From: Candidatus Gastranaerophilales bacterium
Lineage (GTDB): Bacteria; Cyanobacteriota; Vampirovibrionia; Gastranaerophilales; Gastranaerophilaceae
Length of the DNA: 64,000 nt
NCBI GenBank assembly: GCA_944325155.1
Contig: CALUYY010000009.1
Coordinates: 1-64,000, forward strand
Reading direction: 5' to 3'
Positions 25,309 to 34,326 of the stretch are shown here, one piece after another. A program made the translations under genes and the position numbers. Below the pieces are notes generated by a model. It was not told where the DNA came from. It saw only the letters and a list, made by a program, of their open reading frames with translations, and made no database searches. Positions within the stretch are counted from its first letter, which is position 1. Each line of letters begins with the position of its first letter.

Positions 25309-27414
25309 ATGCAAATTCAAAACTTTTCTTTGAATTTTAATTCATACAATAAAATAAATTTTAATAAAAGCCCTTTTTTAATTAAGCCCGTCAGTGTTGA
25401 TACAGTTTTATTTACGGGTAAAAAAAGAAATAAAAATAACGGGGGCTTATATCGTTTTGCCGATAAATTATACGATGCGGACGAAAGATATATAAATTCT
25501 TTGGATATATCAAATGAAAGAAGATATGTTTTATTAAAACTTCATTCCTTAAGAAATAATTATCATCAAAAAGCTTATCCCGATTTATATTTAAAATCTT
25601 TTGAAAATGAGGATTGTGTCAGCGAAGAAAGTATTCAAAACATAATAAAAAGAAATCTTTTGGATGGAGAAAAACAGCATTCTTTTATATATGCGCTTAA
25701 AGAATTTGCACAAATTGATGATGATAAGTGGGAAAAAATAAAAGCGTTTGCATTTCCTATGTATCAGGTTTTTTACGAAACATCCGCTCTTGATTTTATT
25801 GACGGATATAAAAAAGGAGAAATCGGATTTGACGAATTAATTTTAAATTATTCAAAGAATAAAATTTTAAGTCTTTTCGGGATAACGGGAGCAAAACAAA
25901 GAGCGGGCAATATGAAAAAATATGTTGAGCCTGCTATTGAAAAATTGCAAAAAGGCGATGTTCAATCAAGCAATCTGGGTATGATTTTGGATTTAATTCA
26001 AGACGGCGTTCTTTCAAATAAATTTTTATATTCAATTACTTTGGATACAAAACTCAATAAAGAAGCGGAAGATGACCTTGAAAGACTATATTTTGCTTAT
26101 ATAAACGGGTTAAATATTGAAGATGTTTTTGTTCCTTCTTTTGAATTTGAAAAAGAAGCTCTTGAACAAATTCCCGTCGGAGAAGTTTGTAATATTAAAG
26201 GGGAAAGTCATATAAGAATTAAAACAAGCGATAAGACATTAACCCACATTCAGCTTTCAAAAAATGCTTATATGAAACTTTTTCCTCCCGTTCAAAGATA
26301 TTCTGCAATACAGCCGGATGAACTGGGGGATTGTTATTTGGTTGCCGTTTTTGATTCAATTTATTCAAACCCCAATACAAGGGACAGAATTTTAAGACTA
26401 TTCAAAGAAAACGATGACGGCTCAATAAGCGTTAATTTTGACGGGTGGCAATATAAAAACGGTGTTATTAAAGAAAGAAACAAAGATGAAAAAACATATA
26501 CATTTGATTTACTGCCCGATTACAATTCAATACTTGCCGAAACCCCGATGGCTCTAAGGCTTATTGAAAATGCTTATGATAATAATAAAGAAGACGGCGC
26601 TTATTTTGATATTATGAGAAGATACGGTGCTTTCAGAAAAGCTCTTAAACACTATCCCGATTCTCAAATAATTCCCGTTGAAGGCAGAGAATATTCAAAA
26701 GAAGAGGTCTTAGATTATATTTCAAAAATTGATATGTTAAAGAAGGTAAGCCCGAGAAAAAATTTAACCTCATATTTTGCCTCTCTTGCGCAGAAAGGAA
26801 AAATAATAGTAATTCCTTTTTCAAATAATGACGGCACAAGAGAAGAAAAGATTGATGAAATAATAGCAAAAATGAAAAAAAGACAATATGATGTTACCCG
26901 ATATGATATAAAATATCTTGAATATTTGAAAAAAAGACCACTGAATTCCGGAGATAAAAATTCTTTCGGCTATATATTAAGCGATGAAATTATGCCCTGG
27001 AATGTTTATAATTTTTTATTGTCGGGTGAAGACGAAAATGCAAACAGCCGTTACAAAATATACAGAAACGGCGGGAATCCCAAAGAAATTTTTGAATTAT
27101 TCAAATTAAGAGCGGAACAATATTCAACGGAAGAATTTATTAAACAATTAAATGATAAAGAAATGCGATTAAAATATCTAAACGGCAAATATTCATTTGC
27201 GGTGTCAACAAAAAAAGACGCAAAACAGGTAAGAAATACAAACCTTGTTCCTAACCACTGTTATTCACTTTGTTTATCGGATAATGACGGCGAAATTAAA
27301 TTTTTGATAAAAAATCCCCATAATTCTTCCCAAAGTCTTGAATTAAACCCGGATGAGATTAAAGAAAATTTTGATTTTATAACATCTGCAAAAAAGGGCG
27401 GTTTTAGGTATTAA
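25309..27414 (+). CDS. Calpain-like (C2 papain-fold) cysteine protease, lineage-type N-terminus
   Basis: A 701-residue protein. The second half carries the three catalytic positions of a calpain fold in the right order: C342 in DELGDCYLVAVFDSIYS, H650 in VPNHCYSLCL and N669 in FLIKNPHNSS. Between C342 and H650 lie about 300 residues, longer than in classical calpains and including a Lys-rich insertion. The first 340 residues are helical and unrecognised, with an N-terminal MQIQNFSLNFNSYN and FTGKKR at residues about 35-40. No signal peptide or membrane helix is seen. An intact triad suggests an active protease with an unknown target. No clear ribosome binding site is visible. It is a single gene between two terminators. 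Confidence 0.75.
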   Translation: MQIQNFSLNFNSYNKINFNKSPFLIKPVSVDTVLFTGKKRNKNNGGLYRFADKLYDADERYINSLDISNERRYVLLKLHSLRNNYHQKAYPDLYLKSFENEDCVSEESIQNIIKRNLLDGEKQHSFIYALKEFAQIDDDKWEKIKAFAFPMYQVFYETSALDFIDGYKKGEIGFDELILNYSKNKILSLFGITGAKQRAGNMKKYVEPAIEKLQKGDVQSSNLGMILDLIQDGVLSNKFLYSITLDTKLNKEAEDDLERLYFAYINGLNIEDVFVPSFEFEKEALEQIPVGEVCNIKGESHIRIKTSDKTLTHIQLSKNAYMKLFPPVQRYSAIQPDELGDCYLVAVFDSIYSNPNTRDRILRLFKENDDGSISVNFDGWQYKNGVIKERNKDEKTYTFDLLPDYNSILAETPMALRLIENAYDNNKEDGAYFDIMRRYGAFRKALKHYPDSQIIPVEGREYSKEEVLDYISKIDMLKKVSPRKNLTSYFASLAQKGKIIVIPFSNNDGTREEKIDEIIAKMKKRQYDVTRYDIKYLEYLKKRPLNSGDKNSFGYILSDEIMPWNVYNFLLSGEDENANSRYKIYRNGGNPKEIFELFKLRAEQYSTEEFIKQLNDKEMRLKYLNGKYSFAVSTKKDAKQVRNTNLVPNHCYSLCLSDNDGEIKFLIKNPHNSSQSLELNPDEIKENFDFITSAKKGGFRY

Positions 27415-27419
27415 ACATT

Positions 27420-27451
27420 AAAAACCCCTTCTTTATAAAGAAGGGGTTTTT
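27420..27451. terminator. Bidirectional terminator, protease / rplL
   Basis: A perfect 32-base palindrome, AAAAACCCCTTCTTTA and its reverse complement. Confidence 0.9.
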
Positions 27452-27473
27452 AAAAACGTTCAAACGGTTAAAA

Positions 27474-27854
27474 CTATTTGATTTCAACGGTAGCGCCTGC
27501 TTCTTCAAGTTTTTTCTTGAGTTCTTCGGCTTCTTCTTTTTTAACGTTTTCTTTAATCGGTTTGGGAGCGCCGTCTACTAAATCTTTAGCTTCTTTTAAG
27601 CCAAGACCGGTGATTTCTCTAACGATTTTTAATACCGGAATTTTGTTAGCGCCGGCTGAAGCCAAAACAACCGTTACTTCGGAAGGAGCGTCTGCAGCGG
27701 CAGCATCACCTGCAGCAGCAGCGGGAGCAGCAGCAACCGCAACGGGAGCAGCAGCTGACACACCGAATTTTTCTTCCATAGCTTTAACTAATTCGCTTGC
27801 TTCGATAAGCGTTAATTTTTCGATTGATTCTAAGATTGCTTCTACATTACTCAT
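27474..27854 (-). CDS. rplL: Ribosomal protein L7/L12
   Basis: A 126-residue stalk protein that recruits translational GTPases. The N-terminal dimerisation domain (1-35) is followed by an Ala/Pro-rich hinge (about 36-58) and the C-terminal domain with [42 protein letters not shown] good ribosome binding site (AGGAGA) is present. It lies 34 bases after rplJ. The opposite strand also has a long open frame here, caused by the biased Ala/Lys codons. Confidence 0.98.
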   Translation of the reverse strand: MSNVEAILESIEKLTLIEASELVKAMEEKFGVSAAAPVAVAAAPAAAAGDAAAADAPSEVTVVLASAGANKIPVLKIVREITGLGLKEAKDLVDGAPKPIKENVKKEEAEELKKKLEEAGATVEIK

Positions 27855-27888
27855 TTTTATTTCTCCTTTTAATTTTTTTTAAGTAAAT

Positions 27889-28407
27889 CTACGCTTTTTG
27901 TTTGCTTACGGCATCAATTGCCCTTACCAATGCGGACATAACGCCGTTGATAGAGTATACAATGCCTGATGCAGGTGAATTGATGGAACCGAGAATTTTT
28001 GCATAAAGTTCTTCTTTTGAAGGAAGATTTGCAAGTTTCTTTGCTTCGTCTGCGGATAATAAGTTTCCGTCAAGAACGGCACCGGTTATTTCGCCTTTTT
28101 TGTTGTCTTTAATGTATTTTGAAACAATTTTTGCTGCCGCCACTTCGTCGCCGAATCCGAAAGCAATTGCTGACGGTCCTTTTAAAAGTGATTCAATGAC
28201 TTCAAAATTTGTTCCTTTTGAGGCAATTTTGCACAATGTATTTTTTGTTACCGTGTAATCGCAATTTTCTTTTTGAAGGGCGCGTCTTAATTCGGTAATT
28301 TCTTCTACACTGTATCCGCGGTAATCAGTAACAACTGCAACTTTAGCATTTTCAAAACTTTTTTTGAATTTTTCGATTTTTTCGTTTTTAAAAGCCTTTG
28401 TTGTCAT
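27889..28407 (-). CDS. rplJ: Ribosomal protein L10
   Basis: A 172-residue protein that anchors L7/L12 dimers to 23S rRNA. It matches L10: AVVTDYRGYSVEEITELRRALQKEN, YTVTKNTLCKIAS, LLKGPSAIAFG and the C-terminal helix that binds L7/L12. The leader upstream carries the L10-binding RNA structure, so expression is expected to be autoregulated. rplK and rplA are not adjacent. Confidence 0.97.
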   Translation of the reverse strand: MTTKAFKNEKIEKFKKSFENAKVAVVTDYRGYSVEEITELRRALQKENCDYTVTKNTLCKIASKGTNFEVIESLLKGPSAIAFGFGDEVAAAKIVSKYIKDNKKGEITGAVLDGNLLSADEAKKLANLPSKEELYAKILGSINSPASGIVYSINGVMSALVRAIDAVSKQKA

Positions 28408-28465
28408 AATCGTAACCTCTCTGATTGGTATTGTTTACATAAAATAAATTTTGTATGCACAAAAA

Positions 28466-28545
28466 CGGTAAACGCACGATTATGTCTGTTTTTTACCTGA
28501 GCAGGAAATTAAGACAAAATGCCACCTGCCGTCTTTGGCATAATC
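28466..28545 (-). ncRNA. L10 leader (rplJL autoregulatory RNA)
   Basis: On the minus strand the transcript contains CCAAAGACGGCAGGTGGC, then TTAATTTCCTGCTCAGG. This is the conserved kink-turn/stem block of L10 leaders (consensus parts AAAGACnGnAGGTG and CCTGCCGAGG). CAGG(T) and CCTG pair across it. It lies about 60 bases upstream of the rplJ ATG and starts just after the predicted transcription start. L10 bound to L12 represses translation through this element in other bacteria. Confidence 0.8.
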
Positions 28546-28547
28546 AT

Positions 28548-28576
28548 AATTTATATAAAAGAAAACTTTTTGTCAA
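28548..28576 (-). promoter_or_regulatory. Promoter of rplJL
   Basis: On the minus strand TTGACA (consensus), 17 bases, TAAATT. The start near 28541 places the L10 leader at the 5' end of the transcript. Confidence 0.65.
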
Positions 28577-28650
28577 TTCAAATTTATGTTTCGTTACATT
28601 AATGGAAAATGAGTACATTTTATGTTATTAATTAAATATATCACGACTTT

Positions 28651-28659
28651 TGATATATT
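28651..28659 (+). promoter_or_regulatory. Extended -10 of the sigma factor gene (leaderless)
   Basis: TGA TATATT ends seven bases before the ATG at 28667, and the gap is almost pure A. No Shine-Dalgarno sequence is present. Confidence 0.6.
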
Positions 28660-28666
28660 TTAAAAA

Positions 28667-29293
28667 ATGGAAAATACCAGAGAAAAAATTGAACACAATG
28701 TTAAGTTACGGCAGTATTTGGGGTTAATAAACAAGATTGCCAAAGTTGAATATAAGTCAATGGCAGCCCAGCATTTAATCGAGTTTGACGAGCTTGTAAA
28801 TATAGGTATACAAACTATTGATGTTTTGTTTTTAAACCGTGATGATAACAAAGAAGAATACAATGAATCTTATTTGACAACGGCTGTTAAATGGGCAATC
28901 AGAAATGAATTAAGACGCCGTTACAGATGGCACGGAGTTAAAATGCAATCCGGAGATTCAGAGCCCGATAAAAACGAATTAAGAGAAGCGATTTATAAAA
29001 CGATTTTATCGACGGATGAAATGCTTGATGCGGATAAACCCTTTGAAGTTAAAGATTCAAGAAAAAACCCTGAAGAAGCCTGCGAGTTTAATCAGATGTC
29101 CGTTCTTTTAAGAAAAGCGATAGCGGAGCTCCCGAAAAGAGAAAGAGAGCTTATCGAGGCAAAATTCTTTAAAGAAAAGAAATTAATGGAATTATCGGAA
29201 GAATTTTCAATTTCGGCTTCAAGAATTTCAAGGATTATAAAATCCGGGCTTGATAAAGTAAGGGATTATCTTGTACAAAATGATATTAATTAA
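28667..29293 (+). CDS. Alternative sigma-70 family factor
   Basis: A 208-residue small sigma factor. Region 2 spans about residues 35-86, with FDELVNIGIQTIDVLFLNR and YLTTAVKWAIRNELRRRYR (the -10 recognition and melting helix). Region 3 is replaced by an acidic linker (about 90-145). Region 4 is at about 150-205, with LPKRERELIEAKFF and a helix-turn-helix ELSEEFSISASRISRIIKSGL. The primary sigma factor is elsewhere (39542-40609), so this is alternative. The closest group cannot be fixed from sequence. No anti-sigma gene is adjacent. The mRNA is predicted leaderless. Confidence 0.85.
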   Translation: MENTREKIEHNVKLRQYLGLINKIAKVEYKSMAAQHLIEFDELVNIGIQTIDVLFLNRDDNKEEYNESYLTTAVKWAIRNELRRRYRWHGVKMQSGDSEPDKNELREAIYKTILSTDEMLDADKPFEVKDSRKNPEEACEFNQMSVLLRKAIAELPKRERELIEAKFFKEKKLMELSEEFSISASRISRIIKSGLDKVRDYLVQNDIN

Positions 29294-29323
29294 AAACCCT
29301 TTTCAAGTTTGAAAAGGGTTTTT
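29292..29323. terminator. Bidirectional terminator, sigma factor / trxA
   Basis: Arms AAAAACCCTTTTCAA and TTGAAAAGGGTTTTT around a short loop, overlapping the stop codon of the sigma gene. Confidence 0.87.
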
Positions 29324-29327
29324 GTTT

Positions 29328-29651
29328 TTATAAATATTTTTGAATGTTTGATATAATTGCCGATTTTGGCATAAGCCCCACCATTGTTTCTTTTGCTTCA
29401 CCGTCTTTAAAAATAAAGATACTCGGCAGGCTTGAAATCTGGTATTCGGTTGCGGTTTTTAAATTTTCATCGGTATTTATTTTAACCACTTTGATTTTAT
29501 CTTTTAATTCATCCGCAATTTCATCCAAAACCGGACCCATTTTTCTGCAAGGTCCGCACCAGGGCGCCCAAAAATCAACAACGGTAAGTTTATCCGAATT
29601 TAAAACTTCTTTTTCAAATAATGCGTCTGTGATATCTGCTGCATTTGACAT
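29328..29651 (-). CDS. trxA: Thioredoxin
   Basis: A 107-residue disulfide reductase. The active site is WCGPC (C32, C35) in VVDFWAPWCGPCRKMGP, and the cis-proline loop is SSLPSIFIFKDG. AAGGAGA precedes the ATG. It is monocistronic and converges on the sigma factor gene. Confidence 0.97.
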   Translation of the reverse strand: MSNAADITDALFEKEVLNSDKLTVVDFWAPWCGPCRKMGPVLDEIADELKDKIKVVKINTDENLKTATEYQISSLPSIFIFKDGEAKETMVGLMPKSAIISNIQKYL

Positions 29652-29729
29652 AATGCTTTCTCCTTATAATTTATATTTATGTATTATAATCATGACCGTT
29701 AAGAGTTGTCAAAATAAGAGAAATTAAAA

Positions 29730-30368
29730 TTGGATATTAAAAGTATAGTTGAATGTTTAAAAAAAGATAATGCCTTAAATAATGTCAAAAGGACTGATTT
29801 TGTAAATTTTATGGAAGAAGTTAAAGATCCTTATATTGTTCTTATTTGCTGCATATTGTCGTTAAGAACAAACGATAAAACAACATATCCCGCTTCAATG
29901 AGAATGCTTAATTTAGGGAAAACCCCGGTTGAGATTTCAAAAATTGATATTAAAACTTTGGAAAATGCAATTTATCCCGTCGGGTTTTATAAAAATAAAG
30001 CCGAGCAGATTATTGAATTATCAAAAATTCTTGTTGAAAGATATAATTCAAAAGTACCGGATACAATTGAAGAGCTTATAAAATTTAAAGGTGTCGGAAG
30101 AAAAACCGCTAACCTTGTTTTAACAAAAGGATTTAATAAGCCCGCAATTTGTGTTGATGTTCATGTCCACAGAATTTGCAACCGTTTGGGATACGTTAAA
30201 ACAAAAACCCCCGAAGAAACCGAATTTAAGCTTCGGGAGATTTTGCCCAAAGAATATTGGATTGATTTTAACACTCTGCTTGTTACCCACGGACAAAACG
30301 TCTGCAAGCCGCAAAGACCGAAGTGTGAAATTTGTTCAATAAATAAATATTGTAAAAAAATAATTTAA
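29730..30368 (+). CDS. nth: Endonuclease III
   Basis: A 212-residue base-excision glycosylase/AP lyase for oxidised pyrimidines. The helix-hairpin-helix has the catalytic lysine K125 in GVGRKTAN, and the catalytic aspartate is D143 in VDVHVHR. The [4Fe-4S] cluster ligands are C192-X6-C199-X2-C202-X5-C208, exactly the Nth spacing. The start seems to be TTG (29730) with only a weak ribosome binding site; no alternative ATG fits. It is convergent with the ferritin gene, whose stop codon is directly adjacent. Confidence 0.96.
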   Translation: MDIKSIVECLKKDNALNNVKRTDFVNFMEEVKDPYIVLICCILSLRTNDKTTYPASMRMLNLGKTPVEISKIDIKTLENAIYPVGFYKNKAEQIIELSKILVERYNSKVPDTIEELIKFKGVGRKTANLVLTKGFNKPAICVDVHVHRICNRLGYVKTKTPEETEFKLREILPKEYWIDFNTLLVTHGQNVCKPQRPKCEICSINKYCKKII

Positions 30369-30866
30369 TTATTCGATATATTCTTCATCAAGTTTTAAAT
30401 TTCTGTCTATATGAATAATTTCACACCCTAAATTTTTTGTCTGTTCTATTTTATCTAACAGACATCTGAATTTTGATTCTTCTTCAACCTGTTCTTCAAT
30501 GAACCACTGGAGAAAAACTTCCGTTGCATAGTCTTTTGTTTCTTTTGACATTTCATATAAATGTTTAATGTCATTGGTTATCGTTTTTTCATGTTCAAGT
30601 GCGCTTTTAATCGTGTCATAAGGGTTTATCCAGTTTGTATCGGGTGCTTTTATGTCGTTTAAGATAATTTCTTCATCTCTTGATAATAAATAGTTATAAA
30701 TTTTTTTGGCGTGGTTTAATTCTTCTTTTATCTGGTTTTTTATAACTTTTGCAAACCCTTCCATATTAATTTCCAAAAAATAAATACTCATTGCAAAATA
30801 AAGATATGCCGAATATAATTCTTTATTTATTTGGAGAGATAAATTTTCCAAAAGATTTTTATCCAT
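30369..30866 (-). CDS. ftnA: Bacterial ferritin
   Basis: A 165-residue four-helix ferritin of the non-heme FtnA type, which stores iron as ferric mineral. Ferroxidase-site residues are visible in QINKELYSAYLYFAMS, KNQIKEELNHAKKIYNYL and FLQWFIEEQVEEESK. The start at 30866 lies 8 bases after AAGGAG. Its first bases overlap the end of the superoxide reductase gene by 8, so translation is coupled. Iron storage and superoxide removal are thus expressed together, as in other anaerobes. Confidence 0.94.
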   Translation of the reverse strand: MDKNLLENLSLQINKELYSAYLYFAMSIYFLEINMEGFAKVIKNQIKEELNHAKKIYNYLLSRDEEIILNDIKAPDTNWINPYDTIKSALEHEKTITNDIKHLYEMSKETKDYATEVFLQWFIEEQVEEESKFRCLLDKIEQTKNLGCEIIHIDRNLKLDEEYIE

Positions 30867-31263
30867 TTTCATTCTCCTTTTTGTTTGAATAAAGCCCGTG
30901 GATATTGCAATATTCCCTTGCAAAAAAATCATCATCATCAAGACATTTTATTATCATCTCGGGTTCTTCGTTTTCATATAAATATTTTCTTTTAACGTAT
31001 CTTTTATCATTTGAAATTGCTTCTATAAATTGAATATAGTGTTCTTTTTCCATCGGATGGGGAATTGAACCTATTTTTATAATTTTTGTTGTTCCTAAAA
31101 TCTCAATAACGGGTATGTGTTTTTCTTTTGCGCCGTCTTTTGTTCCGGGCTGCAATAATTCCATCTCTTCATTACAGCAAACAAGAACCCCTTCTCCTTC
31201 AAGCACAACTTCAACAAGATTTCCGCATATTTTACATCTGTACAGGTTTAATTTTTCTGTCAT
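30859..31263 (-). CDS. Desulfoferrodoxin-type superoxide reductase
   Basis: A 134-residue protein that reduces superoxide to peroxide without making oxygen, an anaerobe's defence. The N-terminal desulforedoxin iron site is C10, C13, C29, C30 (YRCKICG, VLVCCNEEM). The SOR site has H49 (KEKHIPV), H69, H75, C119 and H122 (EYCNIHGLY). This is the two-centre (2Fe) class. AGGAGG lies upstream. It is followed by ferritin in one transcript. Confidence 0.93.
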   Translation of the reverse strand: MTEKLNLYRCKICGNLVEVVLEGEGVLVCCNEEMELLQPGTKDGAKEKHIPVIEILGTTKIIKIGSIPHPMEKEHYIQFIEAISNDKRYVKRKYLYENEEPEMIIKCLDDDDFFAREYCNIHGLYSNKKENENG

Positions 31264-31307
31264 AATTCCTCCTTTATATTCTAAATTCTTATAAAGAAGG
31301 CATAAAA

Positions 31308-31336
31308 AAATCGGACAGTTTATTATGCCCGATTTT
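31308..31336 (-). terminator. Terminator of clpC
   Basis: On the minus strand the arms AAATCGG and CCGATTT with a T7 tail lie 18 bases past the clpC stop. Confidence 0.75.
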
Positions 31337-31353
31337 ATTATTTTATATTTTTT

Positions 31354-33870
31354 TTATTCTTTATCTTCTTTTTGTTCTTCTTTATTTTCGTCTTTCGGCT
31401 CTTCTTTTTGTTCAAGTGTTTCAGACGATTCTTTTTTGGCGATTTTTATTTTATCTTCGCCTTCCATTGACATCACAAGAACATCTTTCGGTTTATAATT
31501 TCCCGTTAAAATTTCTTCCGCAAGAACATCCTCGATTTTTTTCTGGATTACCCTTCTTAAGGGTCTTGCGCCGTAGGCTTCAGAGTATCCCTCTTTTGCA
31601 AGATAATCTTTAACATCATCGCCGACTTCAATTGTCAACTCTCTTTCATCAAGACGTTTAAACAAGTCTTTAAGCATTAAATCGACAATTTGTCTGATTT
31701 CTTCTTTGGACAGGTGGCTGAATACGATGATTTCGTCTATTCTGTTTAAAAATTCGGGGCGGAAGGCTTTTTTCAATTCTTCCATAACCGTATCTTTCAG
31801 TTTTTCGTATTTATCTTTCTTGTCATCGTTTGAAACCGAGAAACCTAATTTTTGCGTTGTTGTTATCATTGAAGCGCCGACATTTGATGTCATAATAATT
31901 ATCGTATTTTTGAAGCTGACAAGGCGTCCTTTGGAATCGGTCAAACGCCCGTCATCCAAAATTTGAAGCATTATATTAAATACATCGGGGTGTGCTTTTT
32001 CGATTTCGTCAAACAATACGACAGAATAAGGTTTTTTTCTGATGATTTCCGTCATATGCCCGCCGTCATCATATCCGACGTACCCCGGTGGCGAGCCTAT
32101 TAATTTTGCGGTTGAATGTTTTTCCATAAATTCGGACATATCAACCCTTACGATATTGTCTTCAGAACCGAATACCGCTTCTGCAAGCGCTTTTGCAAGC
32201 TCGGTTTTACCGACACCCGTAGGTCCCGAGAAAATGAAACTTCCAATCGGACGGTTAGGAGCTTTAAGACCGACTCTTGCTCGTCTTATCGCTTTAGACA
32301 GGGCAACAACCGCCTCATTTTGACCGATTACTCTGTTATGAAGCGTTTCTTCAAGTTTTAATAATCTTTCTGATTCGCCTTCAGTAATTTTTGTAACGGG
32401 TACTCCCGTGATGGTTGAAATAACTTGAGCGACTTCTTCAATTCCGACAACGGGTTTGTTGTTTTCTTGTGAACTTCTCCATGAATCTTGCAGTTCTCTG
32501 ATTTTGTCTTTAATTTGTACTTCAACATTTCTAAGATTTGAGGCTGTTTCAAATTCCTGGCTCCTTATAGCGTCTTCTTTTTGTTTAATTGTTGCTTTCA
32601 GTTCTTTTTCAAGCTCTTTGCCTTCGGGCGGCAGGCTTGAAACGTTTAATCTTACTCTTGATGCGGCTTCATCGATTATATCGATTGCTTTATCGGGCAA
32701 GAATCTTTCGGTTATATATTTGTTTGATAATTCGGTTGCGGCAATAATTGCTTCATCCGAAATTTTCAGCTTATGGTGTTCTTCGTATTTTGATTTTAAT
32801 CCCATTAAAATTTCTATCGTTTCTTCAACGGAGGGCTGTTCAACAAGCACCATCTGAAAACGGCGTTCAAGCGCAGAGTCTTTTTCGATATGTTTTCTGT
32901 ATTCATCCAGTGTTGTTGCGCCTATAACCTGAATTTCGCCGCGGCTCAATGCGGGTTTTAAAATGTTTGCCGCATCAATTGCACCTTCTGCAGCTCCGGC
33001 ACCGATTAGAGTATGCATTTCATCAATGACAAGAATAATGTTTCCCGCTTGTCTGATTTCGTCCATAATTTTTTTAAGACGTTCTTCAAATTCACCTCTG
33101 TATTTTGTGCCCGCAACCAAAAGCCCCATATCCAGCTGGACGATTTTTTTGTTTTCCAGAATGTCGGGAACTTCACCGTTTACGATTTTCATCGCCAACC
33201 CTTGAGCTATTGCGGTTTTACCGACACCGGGTTCGCCGATTAATATCGGATTATTTTTGGTTCTTCTTGCTAAAATTTGGATAACTCTTTCGATTTCTTT
33301 TTCTCTTCCCACGACGGGATCAAGTCTTTGTTCCTGTGCGGCAAGTGTTAAATCCGTTCCGAATTCATCCAATGAAGGTGTTTTTGCTTTGGATTGAATG
33401 TTTCCCGCAGCTGCCGTTTGGGCCTGGGTTGTTCTTGTTTCTCCCAATAATTTTATGACGTTGGAACGGCATTTATTAAGGTCAACACCTAAATTTTCAA
33501 GAACTTTTGTTCCGATACCTTCGCCTTCCCTGATTAACCCCAAAAGAAGGTGTTCCGTTCCTATGTAATTATGCCCGAGCTGTCTTGCTTCATCCCAGGA
33601 AAGTTCAAGAACTTTTTTGGCGCGCGGCGTGAAAGGAATTTCAACGGCAACAAACCCCGAACCCCTTCCTATGATTTTTTCAACCTGTTCTCTGGCGTCT
33701 TTAATCGTAACACCCATTGATTTTAATGTTTTTGCTGCAACGCCCGTGCCTTCGCCAATAAGACCCAAAAGCACCTGTTCGGTGCCCACAAAATTATGCC
33801 CGAGGCGTCTTGCTTCTTCCTGAGCCAGCATAATAACTTTAATTGCTTTTTCGGTAAATCTTTCAAACAT
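31354..33870 (-). CDS. clpC: ATP-dependent Clp protease ATPase subunit ClpC
   Basis: An 838-residue Hsp100 unfoldase feeding ClpP. Two Clp_N repeats fill residues 1-145 ([15 protein letters not shown] and [15 protein letters not shown]). AAA module 1 has Walker A GEPGVGKT (212-219). A UVR-type coiled coil follows ([20 protein letters not shown]). AAA module 2 has GPTGVGKTE. The ClpP-contact loop QKLGFS is present. The last 35 residues are an unusual Glu/Lys-rich tail. No ctsR, mcsA or mcsB genes are nearby, as in cyanobacterial ClpC. Confidence 0.96.
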   Translation of the reverse strand: MFERFTEKAIKVIMLAQEEARRLGHNFVGTEQVLLGLIGEGTGVAAKTLKSMGVTIKDAREQVEKIIGRGSGFVAVEIPFTPRAKKVLELSWDEARQLGHNYIGTEHLLLGLIREGEGIGTKVLENLGVDLNKCRSNVIKLLGETRTTQAQTAAAGNIQSKAKTPSLDEFGTDLTLAAQEQRLDPVVGREKEIERVIQILARRTKNNPILIGEPGVGKTAIAQGLAMKIVNGEVPDILENKKIVQLDMGLLVAGTKYRGEFEERLKKIMDEIRQAGNIILVIDEMHTLIGAGAAEGAIDAANILKPALSRGEIQVIGATTLDEYRKHIEKDSALERRFQMVLVEQPSVEETIEILMGLKSKYEEHHKLKISDEAIIAATELSNKYITERFLPDKAIDIIDEAASRVRLNVSSLPPEGKELEKELKATIKQKEDAIRSQEFETASNLRNVEVQIKDKIRELQDSWRSSQENNKPVVGIEEVAQVISTITGVPVTKITEGESERLLKLEETLHNRVIGQNEAVVALSKAIRRARVGLKAPNRPIGSFIFSGPTGVGKTELAKALAEAVFGSEDNIVRVDMSEFMEKHSTAKLIGSPPGYVGYDDGGHMTEIIRKKPYSVVLFDEIEKAHPDVFNIMLQILDDGRLTDSKGRLVSFKNTIIIMTSNVGASMITTTQKLGFSVSNDDKKDKYEKLKDTVMEELKKAFRPEFLNRIDEIIVFSHLSKEEIRQIVDLMLKDLFKRLDERELTIEVGDDVKDYLAKEGYSEAYGARPLRRVIQKKIEDVLAEEILTGNYKPKDVLVMSMEGEDKIKIAKKESSETLEQKEEPKDENKEEQKEDKE

Positions 33871-33994
33871 ATTTTATATTTTTCCTTAAAAAAATAGGTT
33901 ACTAATTCTATATACCGATTTTACCACAAACTCCAAAAAACTGAAACAACTAAAACTCTTTATACTGTTAAGATTTTATTAAATTTAATACTAA

Positions 33995-34020
33995 AAAAGC
34001 CTGCAAATTTGCAGGCTTTT
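33995..34020 (-). terminator. Terminator of rpmB
   Basis: A perfect 26-base palindrome, AAAAGCCTGCAAA and its reverse complement. Confidence 0.87.
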
Positions 34021-34041
34021 AGAAATAAAATTTTAAACCGG

Positions 34042-34236
34042 TTAAACAGCTTTTGTAAAGTTTCCTTTTCTTATGCAGGATGTGCAGACTTTTGCTTTTT
34101 TAACGGTGCCGTTAGGAAGAACAACCTTAACGGATTGAAGGTTGGGCATTTGTCTGTATACATTGTGTTTATGTGAAAAAGAAAGCTTTGAAGCTTTTTT
34201 TGATGTTTTACCGCATATATCGCAAACTACTGACAT
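34042..34236 (-). CDS. rpmB: Ribosomal protein L28
   Basis: A 64-residue 50S protein. The N-terminal CDICGK and C-terminal CTSCIRKG supply the four cysteines of the zinc-binding form. SFSHKHNVYRQMPNLQSVKV is typical of L28. The start at 34236 (MSVVCDICGK) has AAAGGA 9 bases upstream; an in-frame TTG six codons earlier overlaps that site and is unlikely. Confidence 0.96.
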   Translation of the reverse strand: MSVVCDICGKTSKKASKLSFSHKHNVYRQMPNLQSVKVVLPNGTVKKAKVCTSCIRKGNFTKAV

Positions 34237-34281
34237 TTTATTATATCCTTTCAAGTGATTATATTTTTTATTCCATATTTT

Positions 34282-34310
34282 AAGTTAAAACAAACAAATA
34301 CCCTTGTCAA
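34282..34310 (-). promoter_or_regulatory. Probable promoter of rpmB
   Basis: On the minus strand TTGACA (consensus), 17 bases, TAACTT (weak -10). Confidence 0.45.
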
Positions 34311-34326
34311 ATAAATGTTAAAGTTT

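Noticed and set aside
27478-27882. 134-codon frame opposite rplL
   Set aside because: A mirror of the Ala/Lys codon bias in L7/L12, with no ribosome binding site.
32456-32857. 133-codon plus-strand frame inside clpC
   Set aside because: Fully inside a strong gene on the other strand, with composition expected from the clpC codons.
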